A stretch of 64,000 nt of DNA, taken from the NCBI GenBank assembly GCA_903900335.1, contig CAIUMP010000044.1, positions 34,686 through 98,685 on the forward strand, given 5' to 3'. This stretch comes from an uncultured Ignavibacteriota bacterium (lineage in GTDB: Bacteria > Bacteroidota > Ignavibacteria > Palsa-1295). The notes beneath the pieces were generated by a model. It did no database searches, had not been told where the DNA came from, and saw only the letters and a list, made by a program, of their open reading frames with translations. How positions within the stretch are numbered: the first letter of the stretch is position 1; every line of letters starts with the position of its first letter. The position numbers and the translations under genes are program-made. Of the stretch, positions 18,695 to 28,051 are shown one piece after another.

Positions 18695-19810
18695 ATGAAA
18701 TTCATCGCACAAATCAAACCGCTTCAAGAGACACTTGCAAAAGTCATCGCCGTCATTCCGTCCAAATCGACGCTGCCGCAGCTTGAAACTGTTCTGGTTG
18801 AGCTCAATGGGGATGCACTGAAGTTCACAGGCACGGATCTGGAAATCACTGTCCAGGCATCGCTCGAAGTAAGCGGGGTTGCTGATGGGACAGCGAACAT
18901 CCCTGCGAAGCTGTTTTACGAGATCGTTCGTGCTCTACCCGATGGCGAGATCACCTTCACGCTTGACAAGGCGACACGACGCGCTGAACTCCAGACGCAG
19001 CAGGGCCGCTATCAGCTTTCCGTCGATGAGACGGCACAGCTTCCGAACGCTGTCGCAGATTTCAGGCCCGAAGGTGCCATAACCGTGGACGCTTCGACAC
19101 TTAAGCGTCTGATCTCCAAAACACTCTTTGCCGTTAGCACGGACGAGTTGCGCCCAAGCATGATGGGTGTGCTCTTCCAGTTCTCGCCGGACGGCACTCG
19201 CGCCGTCGCCACCGACGGACATCGTCTTGTTCGACTCTTCAACACAACGCTCAAGACCGATTCGGAGCTTGACATCATTGTACCTGCGAAGGCGCTAAAT
19301 CTTGTTTCCAAATCCTTCGATGACAAGGACAGCATTGCCCTCAGCTTCAGCCCGTCGCATGTGCAATTCCAGTCAGGATCGACCAACATTCTCTCTAGAC
19401 TTATCGACGAGCGGTACCCTAATTATGAGGCAGTGATCCCGCGTGAGAACGACAAACAAATGATGATCTCCAAGGACGCAATGCTTCGCTCGGTCAAGCG
19501 AGTCTCTATTTTCGCAAATTCGAATACCCGGCAACTTAAATTTCAACTTGCGAAAGACAAGATGTCGATCCTCGCTGAGAATTTCGATGCAGGCAATGAA
19601 GCACGCGAGAACGTCGTCTGCGACTACTCGAATGATGATTTGACCATCGGCTTCAACGGCCGCTTCATCGAGGATGCGCTTTCGCACATGGATACCGATG
19701 AGATCTCGCTCAAGTTCTCGACACCGACCCGCGCGACGATCATCGAGCCCTCTTCGCAGGACAATGAGGATCTCTTGATGCTGGTGATGCCGGTACGTTT
19801 AAACGGATAA
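18695..19810 (+). CDS. dnaN: DNA polymerase III beta sliding clamp
   Basis: 371 residues, full length, with three clamp repeats. It starts MKFIAQIKPLQETLAKV. ATDGHRLVRL near 171-180 is the conserved second-domain motif, and the C-terminus ends LMLVMPVRLNG, which matches the conserved peptide-binding end (PMR type). As a dimer it encircles DNA and tethers polymerase III. recF follows after a 166-base spacer that holds a repeat. dnaA is not adjacent, unlike the canonical dnaA-dnaN-recF-gyrB order. Confidence 0.97.
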   Translation: MKFIAQIKPLQETLAKVIAVIPSKSTLPQLETVLVELNGDALKFTGTDLEITVQASLEVSGVADGTANIPAKLFYEIVRALPDGEITFTLDKATRRAELQTQQGRYQLSVDETAQLPNAVADFRPEGAITVDASTLKRLISKTLFAVSTDELRPSMMGVLFQFSPDGTRAVATDGHRLVRLFNTTLKTDSELDIIVPAKALNLVSKSFDDKDSIALSFSPSHVQFQSGSTNILSRLIDERYPNYEAVIPRENDKQMMISKDAMLRSVKRVSIFANSNTRQLKFQLAKDKMSILAENFDAGNEARENVVCDYSNDDLTIGFNGRFIEDALSHMDTDEISLKFSTPTRATIIEPSSQDNEDLLMLVMPVRLNG

Positions 19811-19825
19811 CACTCCTACACAACT

Positions 19826-19941
19826 GTCATTGCGAGGAGGCCGAAAGCCGACGAAGCAATCCGTTGTTGTGGTGCTACTTCGCAAGGGATTGCTTCCCTC
19901 GATACCTCGGGACCACCCCTCCGGGTTTTCCTCGCGATTAC
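19826..19941. repeat. Palindromic intergenic repeat, family A copy 2 (degenerate right arm)
   Basis: Opens GTCATTGCGAGGAGG and includes GAAGCAATCCGTTGTTG, as in copy 1. The right half (GGGATTGCTTCCCTCG, then CTCGCGATTAC) has diverged, so the fold is weaker. It fills the dnaN-recF spacer. Confidence 0.8.
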
Positions 19942-19976
19942 AGGATAAGAATTGATGGGAAAAGAGTAGGCTCGCA

Positions 19977-21149
19977 ATGAAGGCGGTATCGATCAGGCTT
20001 CAGAACTTTCGGAATCATGTCGATACCAGTGTCGAAGGGCTTTCGGGACAGATCAATGTTATTGTCGGCCATAATGGAGCGGGGAAGACTTCGATACTGG
20101 AAGCACTCGCGCTGACCACATTATCCAAGAGCTTCTCCACGCATTCGGATTCGGTGTTGATTCGCGATGGTGCGAAGGAGTTGAATGTCGAGTCCAATTC
20201 CACGAGTGATCTGGGTGTGCCGCATCGTGTTGTGGTGAAGGTGGAGTCGGGGCCTCCAGTGCGAAAGACAATGTTCGCAAATAGTGAGCGGCTCCGCTCC
20301 TCTGCTGACTTGGTAGGACGCGCTCCGGTTGTGGTGTTGACGCCCGATGAGAAGATCATTACGAGTGGCCCTCCGACGGAACGCAGAAGATTCTTGAGCA
20401 TGGTCTTGTCCCAAGCAAGCCATAGTTATTTAGAGGATGAGTTGGAGTATCGCCGAGCACTCAAGCAGCGGAATGCGATGCTTTCCGATGCGAGGCAGAA
20501 GGGCAGATCGCTGAGTTTATTAGCGCCGATGCTTGATCCTTGGACGACATTGCTGAAGAAGCATGGTGCACGAATCATGGCGAGACGAGCTGCATTCTGC
20601 GCGGAGTTTCGACCGAGATTGATGGAGTGGTATCAGCTCCTTTCTGATAGCAGAGAAACGCCGTCGATCGAGTATCAGCCGATGACGCGGGAGCTCGCGA
20701 GCCTTTTGATAGAGGCGAAGGAGATGTTGTCATACTTTGAGACGATGTTAGAATCGGAAGCAGCGAAATGCGCGATAGATGAGATACGACGCGGGAGTAC
20801 ACTGTTTGGTCCACACCGTGATGAAGTTGCACTGAATATCAATCCAGGACAAGAAGCGAAGCAGTACGCCTCGCAAGGACAACACAAGACTTTGTTGGTT
20901 GCCATGAAATTAGCGGAGTTCGAATATCTTCGCGATGCCTCCCACGAAACGCCGATGCTATTATTGGATGATGTCTTCAGCGAACTCGATGAGGAGCGAG
21001 CGCATCAGTTACTGGATCTGGCGGAGTCCGGGAAATTGGGACAGACGTTTATTACCTCTACGGAGAAGTCGCGATTTGAGAAGAAGTTAGATTTTGGAGA
21101 GGGCGGAAACAGGATGTACCAGATTCGGGACGGGGAAGTCGCAGCATAG
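19977..21149 (+). CDS. recF: DNA replication/repair protein RecF
   Basis: 390 residues. The N-terminus has Walker A GHNGAGKT at 31-38. The ABC-type signature region YASQGQHKTLLVAMKLAEF lies near 298-316. Walker B PMLLLDDVFSELDEER is near 325-340 with the D-loop following. RecF is an SMC-like ATPase that loads RecA at gaps together with RecO and RecR. It sits downstream of dnaN, the classical neighbour, with a repeat element between. Length and motifs are complete. Confidence 0.96.
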   Translation: MKAVSIRLQNFRNHVDTSVEGLSGQINVIVGHNGAGKTSILEALALTTLSKSFSTHSDSVLIRDGAKELNVESNSTSDLGVPHRVVVKVESGPPVRKTMFANSERLRSSADLVGRAPVVVLTPDEKIITSGPPTERRRFLSMVLSQASHSYLEDELEYRRALKQRNAMLSDARQKGRSLSLLAPMLDPWTTLLKKHGARIMARRAAFCAEFRPRLMEWYQLLSDSRETPSIEYQPMTRELASLLIEAKEMLSYFETMLESEAAKCAIDEIRRGSTLFGPHRDEVALNINPGQEAKQYASQGQHKTLLVAMKLAEFEYLRDASHETPMLLLDDVFSELDEERAHQLLDLAESGKLGQTFITSTEKSRFEKKLDFGEGGNRMYQIRDGEVAA

Positions 21150-21153
21150 ACGG

Positions 21154-21897
21154 TTATGCTTCGACGAGCGAGGCTTCGTCGATGTCGGCATTGGAATAGA
21201 CGTTCTGAACGTCATCGACAGCTTCGATGGCATCGAGCAGGGTCATGAGCTTCGTGGCGTCGTCGCCGCTGACCGCAATGGTGTTAGCTGGTATCATGGC
21301 AAGTTTGGCTTCTTCGATAGGGATGTTGAGCTTGACCAGTTGATCGCGAACTGAAGCAAAGCTATCGAAGGAGGTGCGAATTTCGTAGAAGTCGGGGTCG
21401 TCAGTGAGGAGATCATCGGCACCAGCGTCGAGTATGATCTCGAAGAGCTTGTCCTCTGCAATACCAACGCGAGGTATGTTGATCGTGCCAAGCTTTGCGA
21501 ACATCCAGCTTACCGAACCGGACTCGCCAAGATTGCCGCCATACTTACTGACACTGTGTCGGATATCGTTGATAGTCCTATTCTTATTATCGGTTGCCGT
21601 TTCTACGATGATCGCAACTCCGCCGGGACCATACACCTCATACGAACCCTCGACAAGCGCGGCCGAACCATCGGCACCCGAACCGCGAGCGATTGCGCGC
21701 TTGATGTTGTCGGTTGGCATGGATGCCTTTCGCGCTTGCTCGACAGCGAAGCGCAGGCGAGGATTGCCTTCGGGGTCAGCACCGTCTCGCGCGGAAATCT
21801 GGATCTCGCGGATGAGGCGCGTGAAGAGCTGCCCACGCCGTCCGTCCGTGACGGCTTTCTTGCGCTTGATTTGAGACCATTTATTGTGACCGCTCAT
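21154..21897 (-). CDS. YebC/PmpR family protein
   Basis: 247 residues, normal length. It starts MSGHNKWSQIKRKK, the family hallmark. KASMPTDNIKRAIARGSG at about 53-70 is strongly conserved, and the middle contains GPGGVAIIVE and NKNRT. YebC proteins are known as transcriptional regulators and, more recently, as factors that relieve ribosome stalling at proline stretches. It is convergent with recF, with only four bases between the stop codons. Confidence 0.95.
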   Translation of the reverse strand: MSGHNKWSQIKRKKAVTDGRRGQLFTRLIREIQISARDGADPEGNPRLRFAVEQARKASMPTDNIKRAIARGSGADGSAALVEGSYEVYGPGGVAIIVETATDNKNRTINDIRHSVSKYGGNLGESGSVSWMFAKLGTINIPRVGIAEDKLFEIILDAGADDLLTDDPDFYEIRTSFDSFASVRDQLVKLNIPIEEAKLAMIPANTIAVSGDDATKLMTLLDAIEAVDDVQNVYSNADIDEASLVEA

Positions 21898-21900
21898 AAA

Positions 21901-21915
21901 TTCAGAACCGGGATT
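21901..21915. repeat. Intergenic repeat, family B copy 2 (core)
   Basis: TTCAGAACCGGGATT, just upstream of yebC, shares the core of the elements at 4658 and 34778. The flank (TTTTGGGATTGAATGG) continues the resemblance, but no closing arm is clear. Confidence 0.4.
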
Positions 21916-22015
21916 TTTGGGATTGAATGGATTTATGGGATAGGGAGAGAATTCAAAAATCCAGTAGAAGTCAAAACGTCAGCGCACTTGAATCGAATTC
22001 AACGCACGATTAAGA

Positions 22016-22210
22016 TTAGCAAGATGCATACTCTAAAACCGCCTGGATGTCTCCGCTCTCAAGATACGGATACATATCGAGAATGTCCTGCGCTGAGTGA
22101 CCGGAGGCAAGAAGCCCAAGCACCGTTCCCGCCGTTATGCGAAGCCCGCGGATGCAGGGCTTGCCGCCCATCACCTCGGGGTCAAATGTGATTCGAGAAA
22201 TTCCAGTCAT
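22016..22210 (-). CDS. DUF433 domain protein (orphan antitoxin-like)
   Basis: 64 residues. ITFDPEVMGGKPCIRGLRIT is the DUF433 signature, and the rest (SAQDILDMYPYLESGDIQAVLEY) is the helix-turn-helix part. DUF433 proteins are antitoxin-like and normally precede a DUF5615 PIN-like toxin gene. Here about 120 bases with no toxin frame separate its stop from yebC, so it is an orphan. The complete pair at 42508-43156 in this same window is the contrast. It could be a relic or could act on another toxin. Confidence 0.85.
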   Translation of the reverse strand: MTGISRITFDPEVMGGKPCIRGLRITAGTVLGLLASGHSAQDILDMYPYLESGDIQAVLEYASC

Positions 22211-22253
22211 ACTGGTTAAACCAGAGATACTTCGAATTCAGTTCAGTAAGCGA

Positions 22254-24065
22254 CTACCGAAAATCCCGCACCACCAATTGCGGTGTTACCCTTCCATTGT
22301 ACTCGTTCTCTTCTAGGTAGAAGATCATCTCGATGTCCTTGCGTGGCTTACCATCCGGGCCGATAAGCTCTTTGATACGCTCGCCAAGTCCAAATCCAAT
22401 GGCTTCGATGACACCTCCACCCAGTGTGTAGGGAATGAGATTGGGGGTGCCCGCCGAGCCGTTCATCGACTTCAGCAGATTCGCCGAGCGCACTTGAAAT
22501 TTCAGGTGCGGCGTGGTCTTGCCAACGATGCGCGGATGTCCAGCGATCTCGACACCGGTCGCATACAGTGCGGGTCTCATGCTGTCGGGGCCATAGGGTT
22601 GAAATTGTCGGATGATTGCGAAGTACTTTGGCGTAAGTTCGTTGAGATCAATTGTTGCATCGACGCGAATTTCCGGCTCCAGCATCGACTCAGTTATCAT
22701 TTCTGTCGCGACAGCATTGATAGCCAAACGAAATTCAGGGACGCGTTCAATTTGAATGGAAACACCGGCAGCATACTTGTGGCCGCCAAAGGTGACGACC
22801 TTATCCTCACATCGCTTGATTGCGGAGTGAATATCGAACCCAGAGATGGAACGTGCACTACCCTTGGCAACTCCGTCTATCGTAGTTAGAAGAACTACTG
22901 GCAAGTGAAATCTCTCGACAAGGCGTGACGCTACAATGCCGATCACGCCAGCGTGCCACGCGGGATTGTGTAGAACGATGATCTTATCTCGCGTGCGGTT
23001 GAGCATCGCATCGACCATCCCCGCTGCCTCGAAGAACGCTTCTTCATCAATGCGGCGGCGATTGCTGTTTTCGAATTCCAATTCGGCAGCGTGATGATGC
23101 GCTTCATCGTCAGTCTTCGCCATGAGGAGTTCAACCGCACGACCGCCATCACCCAAACGGCCAGCAGCATTGATACGCGGTGCGAGTCCGAAGACTATCT
23201 GGCTGGTGCCAACCTTACCTGGTTTGATTTGAGCTGCGTTGATGAGCGCTCGGACTCCGGGTCGCGGATTCTCGTTAATGAGCTTGAGTCCATGCGCCGT
23301 AAGTACGCGGTTCTCTCCCTTCAGCGACACAATATCCGCCGAGCTTGCCATCGCTACGAAGTCGAGATAATCGTAAGGACGGTCGCCAAGATCCATGTCC
23401 TTTGCAAGTCCCTGAATGAGCTTAAAGCCCACTCCGCATCCGCAGAGATGCTTGTATGGATAATTGCAGGTGCCTTTAATGGGATTGAGGATCGCGGTGG
23501 CGTCCGGCATGGAGCCAGCGGGTTCGTGGTGATCGCAGATAATCACATCCGCACCGCGAGAGCGGGCATAAGCTATTGCCTCGATTGCGGTGATACCGCA
23601 GTCGATGGTCACGATGAGTCCGGGAGGACCATCGGGCGACGCAAAACAGCGGTCGATACCCGCGACCGAAACGCCGTAGCCTTCGGTAAAGCGGTCGGGA
23701 ATATGGTAGGACGCACGAACGCCAATCGATTGAAAGAACAGCATCAGCATGGCAGTGCTCGTCGTGCCATCTACGTCGTAATCACCATAGATGGTGACAC
23801 GTTCGCCGGTGTCAATAGCCTGCCGGATGCGCGAAACAGCACGCGCCATGTCGTCCATCAGGAATGGATCGAACAGACGGTCGAGCGTCGGGCGGAAGTA
23901 TTCCTTCGCCTCATCGAACGTCTTGATTCCTCGTGCTACGAGAATGGCTGCAATGCTTTCCGGTACATTAATCGATCGAGTAAGTTCGCGCGCTGCCTCT
24001 AAGTCTTCTGCGGAAAGAGCGGGAGTTGTCACCCCTCCGTCCGGCAGGTGCCAGCGGTAACGCAC
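22254..24065 (-). CDS. recJ: Single-stranded-DNA-specific exonuclease RecJ
   Basis: 603 residues, typical length. The DHH phosphoesterase motifs are present: GDYDVDG at 94-100, TIDCG near 153, and CDHH at 177-180. Later the DHHA1 domain contains SGRSISGFD-like and FGGHKYAAG motifs. RecJ degrades 5'-ended single-stranded DNA in RecF-pathway recombination and mismatch repair. recF lies about 1 kb away on the other strand. The start is GTG at 24065. No strong ribosome-binding site is visible. Confidence 0.94.
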   Translation of the reverse strand: MRYRWHLPDGGVTTPALSAEDLEAARELTRSINVPESIAAILVARGIKTFDEAKEYFRPTLDRLFDPFLMDDMARAVSRIRQAIDTGERVTIYGDYDVDGTTSTAMLMLFFQSIGVRASYHIPDRFTEGYGVSVAGIDRCFASPDGPPGLIVTIDCGITAIEAIAYARSRGADVIICDHHEPAGSMPDATAILNPIKGTCNYPYKHLCGCGVGFKLIQGLAKDMDLGDRPYDYLDFVAMASSADIVSLKGENRVLTAHGLKLINENPRPGVRALINAAQIKPGKVGTSQIVFGLAPRINAAGRLGDGGRAVELLMAKTDDEAHHHAAELEFENSNRRRIDEEAFFEAAGMVDAMLNRTRDKIIVLHNPAWHAGVIGIVASRLVERFHLPVVLLTTIDGVAKGSARSISGFDIHSAIKRCEDKVVTFGGHKYAAGVSIQIERVPEFRLAINAVATEMITESMLEPEIRVDATIDLNELTPKYFAIIRQFQPYGPDSMRPALYATGVEIAGHPRIVGKTTPHLKFQVRSANLLKSMNGSAGTPNLIPYTLGGGVIEAIGFGLGERIKELIGPDGKPRKDIEMIFYLEENEYNGRVTPQLVVRDFR

Positions 24066-24304
24066 AATGTAAACCTTTCACAAGAGAGACAACCAGCGTC
24101 GTCCCCCCGATTTGTGGATTAAAGCGACCGAATCCGCCAAGGCGGACTTGGGTCCCACGTTTTTAACTGAACCATACAACGCACACAGAGAAAGATAATG
24201 CCCTGAAATGTGAAAGTCCCCCCAGGCGATGGACTCCGCTCCAAATTTTGCGAGCAATCCGTCCCTACGGTTGTTCTGAATTCAACATATCTTCGGAATT
24301 GCCT

Positions 24305-25021
24305 ATGTTCTTCGATCAACAAGACTACCGGATCCGCTGCGAATGGGGACTGAACGGCATTGAGGCGCTGAAGCCGCACTCCGAAGTAATTGTCATCGTC
24401 GATGTACTTTCCTTCTCAACATGCGTCGAAATCGCAACGCATGCCGGAGCGGAGATCCTGCCCTACCGATTCCGGGATGATAGTGTAATTGATTTCGGCG
24501 CCAGCAAGAATGCACTTGTTGCTCAAAGAAATAGAAGCCGCGACACATACAGCCTCTCGCCGCAATCGCTAACCAAAATACCACGTGGGACTCGTCTCGT
24601 GCTCCCCTCTCCGAATGGATCGACGCTTACACTTGCCGCTGCCGGTAAAGTTGTGATGGCGGGCTGTTTGAGAAATGCGAAAGCGGTTGCGGACTATGCA
24701 AGTCAATTTGAATCGATCGCTGTAATTCCGTGCGGCGAACGGTGGGAGGATGGGAGTATTCGCTTTGCGCTCGAAGATTTGCTTGGTGCGGGAGCGATCA
24801 TCCGCGAGCTGGCGGGTACTAAATCGCCAGAGGCGCTTGCGGCCGAGGCTACGTTCAATAATTTCCAGGATGATCTCGAACGGACGATACTTGATTGCGC
24901 CTCGGGACGTGAACTGGTGGAGAGAGGGTATGAGAAGGATGTATGGATCGCGTGTGCGTTGAATGTGAGTGGGACGGTGCCGGTGCTTGAGGGAGATGCG
25001 TATCGTGGCGTCGCACAGTGA
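24305..25021 (+). CDS. comB: 2-phosphosulfolactate phosphatase (ComB)
   Basis: About 238 residues from ATG 24305. The frame is open back to 24248, but the upstream codons are not family-like. VDVLSFSTCVEIA near 33-45 and PSPNGST near 101-107 are hallmark ComB motifs, and GERWEDGSIRFALEDLLGAG matches the conserved acidic metal-binding region. The Mg-dependent enzyme makes sulfolactate from phosphosulfolactate. In methanogens it serves coenzyme M synthesis, and in bacteria it is linked to sulfolactate metabolism. The other coenzyme M genes are not in this window, so the pathway context is open. Confidence 0.88.
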   Translation: MFFDQQDYRIRCEWGLNGIEALKPHSEVIVIVDVLSFSTCVEIATHAGAEILPYRFRDDSVIDFGASKNALVAQRNRSRDTYSLSPQSLTKIPRGTRLVLPSPNGSTLTLAAAGKVVMAGCLRNAKAVADYASQFESIAVIPCGERWEDGSIRFALEDLLGAGAIIRELAGTKSPEALAAEATFNNFQDDLERTILDCASGRELVERGYEKDVWIACALNVSGTVPVLEGDAYRGVAQ

Positions 25022-25032
25022 ACAACGGGAGA

Positions 25033-26646
25033 CTATCTGCTCAACTTGATAAAATTCATCTGACCCATTCCCTTCCCATCAGTCGCACGCACAAGTAGAT
25101 GGTATGCCCCGTCATCCAACGACGAGAGATCGACTCGATTCTGTTCGGCTATTTCCACCAGACCAGTTCGCAGCACTTCCCTCCCCATCACATCCATCAC
25201 CCGAATCTCACTCGGCACAACTCCGCCCTTGCATGAGATTGTCAACCAATCCCCACACGGATTCGGCGATAGAACGAATTCATCGTAGCGCATGGCGCTT
25301 CCTACCCCAGCCTGCTGCGACTCCACCGCTCCAATCGAGCGCGACGAGGACGAATACTGCTTATCCAGATAATCCGTTACTGGCTCCGACATCGCAACGC
25401 CCGCGCCGATAGCAGGGCTTCCTGCGCGGAGTGAGAAATCACGATTCGCGGTATCGGTAAACATCGGATCGCCGATGATCGAACCGGAGACGTTCACTCC
25501 CGGCAACTCCGACCAGTTGATCGTCGTGGGGTCGGGGTTGCGATAATCGTGGAAGAGGTTGTTCTTGAAATACTCCGTGTTGTAAGTAAAGTTGTTCGAG
25601 GCGTTAAGATAAATGTGGTTCGGGGTGTACGTCGTGAAGATGTTGTTGTAGATGTAATTATTGTCGAGGTAGATCGAATTCGAACTTGCATTCAACGAGC
25701 GAAACGCAAAGCTTGTAGTCTTAAAGCAGGTATTGTTATAGATAAACGAGTTGTGACACGAACTGAGCTTTATCCCCGTCGTGCCACCGATGAAGACATT
25801 CGCAAAGACCTTGATGCTATCGGCCTCCCATGTCGCGCCGAGCGGACAAAAGAAGGTGGGACCGGTATCGCCGCCAACGTCGAGCCCGCCAGCGGCGCAA
25901 TTGATAAAGAGATTCTTCTCGTAGGTGATATTCTTCGTCCCGCCCTTGCAATGCGAGCCATCGCCTGACATATTCTCGAACGTGCAATGACGAATAACAC
26001 CATGCCGATTGCCATTCAGGCTTATGCCATCGGTAATGTTCGTCCCATTGCGAAAGATGCAATTCTGAACCAGGAAGTTGTCGGTACCAGTGAACTTGAG
26101 ACACGCACCAGTGCTGCCCTTGCCGGTGTTGTTCAGCTCGGTAAAGGTGCAGTTCTCCACGATGATGTCGTGGTTCGCGGTGAAGCAGGCGTACTCGTAA
26201 TCGAAGAAGAGCTGATGGAAGACACGCGAACGTTGGGTTGAATCATCACCATAGAAATGTAGCCCGGAAATGCGAACATACTGCGCCGTTTGGAAGGTGT
26301 ACTGTTCGTTTATCGAAACAGAGTCTTTCCCAAACGACATGATCGTGATCCGCTTATCCGGCGTTCCGATGAGGCTGTCGATCCAATAGAGTTCGTTGGC
26401 GTAAGTTCCAGCGTGAATGAATACCGTATCACCGGCGTGGATCGCGCGAAGGTGTGCGGCGGTGCCGAGATCGGGGTACTTTTGGCCGGGGCCGACGTGG
26501 ATTTGCGACCTTCCTACAACGGGATAGAGCAGTGCTAACGTGAGGACGAAGACTAAGCGGATTGGTGCGATACTGAGGCAATCGAATTTGGTTGGACAAA
26601 GCATCTCAGTTTCCATCAAGCTATCAACATTGAAATGTTTACGCAT
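25033..26646 (-). CDS. Secreted right-handed beta-helix protein with T9SS sorting domain
   Basis: 537 residues. A signal peptide (LVFVLTLALLYPVVGRSQ) lies near 31-48. Residues about 50-440 form a right-handed parallel beta-helix, with asparagine-rich coils such as IVENCTF, VQNCIF and IRHCTFENMSGD. The last 80 residues (VLSPNPCGDWLTISCKGG, RVMDVMGREV, LDDGAYHLLV) are a Por-type secretion-system C-terminal sorting domain. It is therefore likely exported by type IX secretion and cell-attached or released. Beta-helix proteins are often polysaccharide lyases or adhesins; no catalytic site was identified. Starts at 26616 or 26607 would give a shorter n-region. The frame start overlaps the fic stop by eight bases. 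Confidence 0.85.
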   Translation of the reverse strand: MRKHFNVDSLMETEMLCPTKFDCLSIAPIRLVFVLTLALLYPVVGRSQIHVGPGQKYPDLGTAAHLRAIHAGDTVFIHAGTYANELYWIDSLIGTPDKRITIMSFGKDSVSINEQYTFQTAQYVRISGLHFYGDDSTQRSRVFHQLFFDYEYACFTANHDIIVENCTFTELNNTGKGSTGACLKFTGTDNFLVQNCIFRNGTNITDGISLNGNRHGVIRHCTFENMSGDGSHCKGGTKNITYEKNLFINCAAGGLDVGGDTGPTFFCPLGATWEADSIKVFANVFIGGTTGIKLSSCHNSFIYNNTCFKTTSFAFRSLNASSNSIYLDNNYIYNNIFTTYTPNHIYLNASNNFTYNTEYFKNNLFHDYRNPDPTTINWSELPGVNVSGSIIGDPMFTDTANRDFSLRAGSPAIGAGVAMSEPVTDYLDKQYSSSSRSIGAVESQQAGVGSAMRYDEFVLSPNPCGDWLTISCKGGVVPSEIRVMDVMGREVLRTGLVEIAEQNRVDLSSLDDGAYHLLVRATDGKGMGQMNFIKLSR

Positions 26647-27922
26647 TCGCCGGAAACAACGAGGGAAAGATGTACGGCACCGCCTTCATCGGAAAATTCA
26701 GCCGCAATGGACCGAGCTTCGTTTCCGAACTAAGCAGCTCTTCGGCGACTAACGCTTGCGTGATTCGCCTCGCACTTCGCTCCGGCTTTCCCGTGATTCG
26801 CGAGATCTCGCTTCGCGGCAGTTCGCCTCGTAAGAGCACATCACCGAGCACATGTTTTGCAGCCGCATCCAACGTCCCGCGCACCGCAAGAAGATCGACA
26901 TATTGTGAGATACGTTCTAGCAATCCGTCGATCTCTAACAATCGAGACATATATCCGACCTGATCGATCTCTACATCGAGAATGAAATCGACAAAGCTGG
27001 TCAATCCGCGTTCCGAGAGATTTCCTCGACCGTCGTAATCGTTGTAGCGGTGCTCGTCTGCGGCTTCGAGCGCGCTGTAATAATCTTCCCTGCGTCGTGC
27101 GAGGCCGCGAGACAGCGCCCAAAGTCCGTTGCTATCTAAGTCGGCCCGAATTAGATAGAGATGTGTGAACAGTCGAACGACTCGTCCATTGCCATCTAAG
27201 AATGGATGTATCCACGCAAGCCGATGATGTGCCGTAGCCGCTGCGATGATCTTCTTCACCCCACCTAAATGATCGGGAGCATACACCGTTTCAAAGCGTC
27301 GTAAGAAACTGGGGAGGCTCGTGTACGATGGTGGAATATGCATCCCCACTTCGACATCTGTTGTCCGCACTTCGCCCGGAACAATGATTAAGGTTTTACC
27401 GCTTGTCGAGCGGACGGTTCTAAAATCCTCTGGCAACTTCTCGTAAAACGATTTGTGTATGCGTGAAAGGAAATCGATTGAGCAGATATTGATGTCCGGT
27501 GCATTACGGACAATCGCCTCGAATTCTTCCTGCACCTCGATATGCGCTCTGCCTTCGCGCTGTAACGAATGCTTTCTCGGTTCGGCGGAATAATCGTTCT
27601 TTTGCGCGCGTTCGAGATCGAGGGGATGCGTGATATTCCCTTCGATGAGATTCGAATAGTAGCTGTTCATTACGCGCAAGAGCATCGCAATGCGGCGCTG
27701 CGAAATGGGATGAAGTTTCCCGGAAAGCTCGTTTGAGAGCTTCAGGAGCTCGATTGCTTTCTCTTCAACCTTGACCATGGTGGGCCACATCGGCTCCATT
27801 TGGGTGATGTTGCTGTAAGGCACAACAAATGTGTTAGGAGGCGGCAGTGTGCCTGTCGTCTTCCCATTTGGCCGGCTATTTGGCCGAGTTTTTGGCCGAG
27901 TTATGGAGGATGCTTTTTTCAC
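26639..27922 (-). CDS. Fic family protein (class II, with inhibitory motif)
   Basis: 427 residues. The Fic core HPFLDGNGRVVR (about 239-250) is complete, including the catalytic histidine. The N-terminal inhibitory helix SNLIEG (about 90-95) fits the [ST]xxxE[GN] class II pattern. The C-terminus (GELPRSEISRITGKPERSARR) looks like a winged helix-turn-helix. Class II Fic proteins AMPylate targets when the inhibitory glutamate is displaced. Residues 8-19 are three four-residue repeats (TRPK, TRPN, SRPN). There is no adjacent antitoxin gene. Self-regulation through the DNA-binding domain is a guess. Confidence 0.93.
   Translation of the reverse strand: MKKASSITRPKTRPNSRPNGKTTGTLPPPNTFVVPYSNITQMEPMWPTMVKVEEKAIELLKLSNELSGKLHPISQRRIAMLLRVMNSYYSNLIEGNITHPLDLERAQKNDYSAEPRKHSLQREGRAHIEVQEEFEAIVRNAPDINICSIDFLSRIHKSFYEKLPEDFRTVRSTSGKTLIIVPGEVRTTDVEVGMHIPPSYTSLPSFLRRFETVYAPDHLGGVKKIIAAATAHHRLAWIHPFLDGNGRVVRLFTHLYLIRADLDSNGLWALSRGLARRREDYYSALEAADEHRYNDYDGRGNLSERGLTSFVDFILDVEIDQVGYMSRLLEIDGLLERISQYVDLLAVRGTLDAAAKHVLGDVLLRGELPRSEISRITGKPERSARRITQALVAEELLSSETKLGPLRLNFPMKAVPYIFPSLFPANA
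27867..27902. repeat. Three tandem 12-bp units in the fic 5' coding end
   Basis: TTTGGCCGGCTA, TTTGGCCGAGTT and TTTGGCCGAGTT lie in direct order and encode, on the reverse strand, the repeats TRPK, TRPN and SRPN. Unit number could change without breaking the frame. Confidence 0.75.
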
Positions 27923-28013
27923 TAATGCTGGCTTTCTTGGTCAGAACTAACGAGCGGCGAAGGAGGAGAATTCCAAGGAGTTGGCCGACTTTTTGGGTGG
28001 GACGAGCAGGGCC

Positions 28014-28051
28014 AGAATCTGTCATAGGGAAAAGAATCTGGCATAGGGAAA
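28014..28051. repeat. Tandem duplication of a 19-bp unit
   Basis: AGAATCTGTCATAGGGAAA at 28014-28032 is followed directly by AGAATCTGGCATAGGGAAA at 28033-28051, one mismatch. It lies 92-129 bases before the fic start and abuts the truncated end of the methyltransferase gene, so it could be an operator or a scar of a recombination event. Confidence 0.75.
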
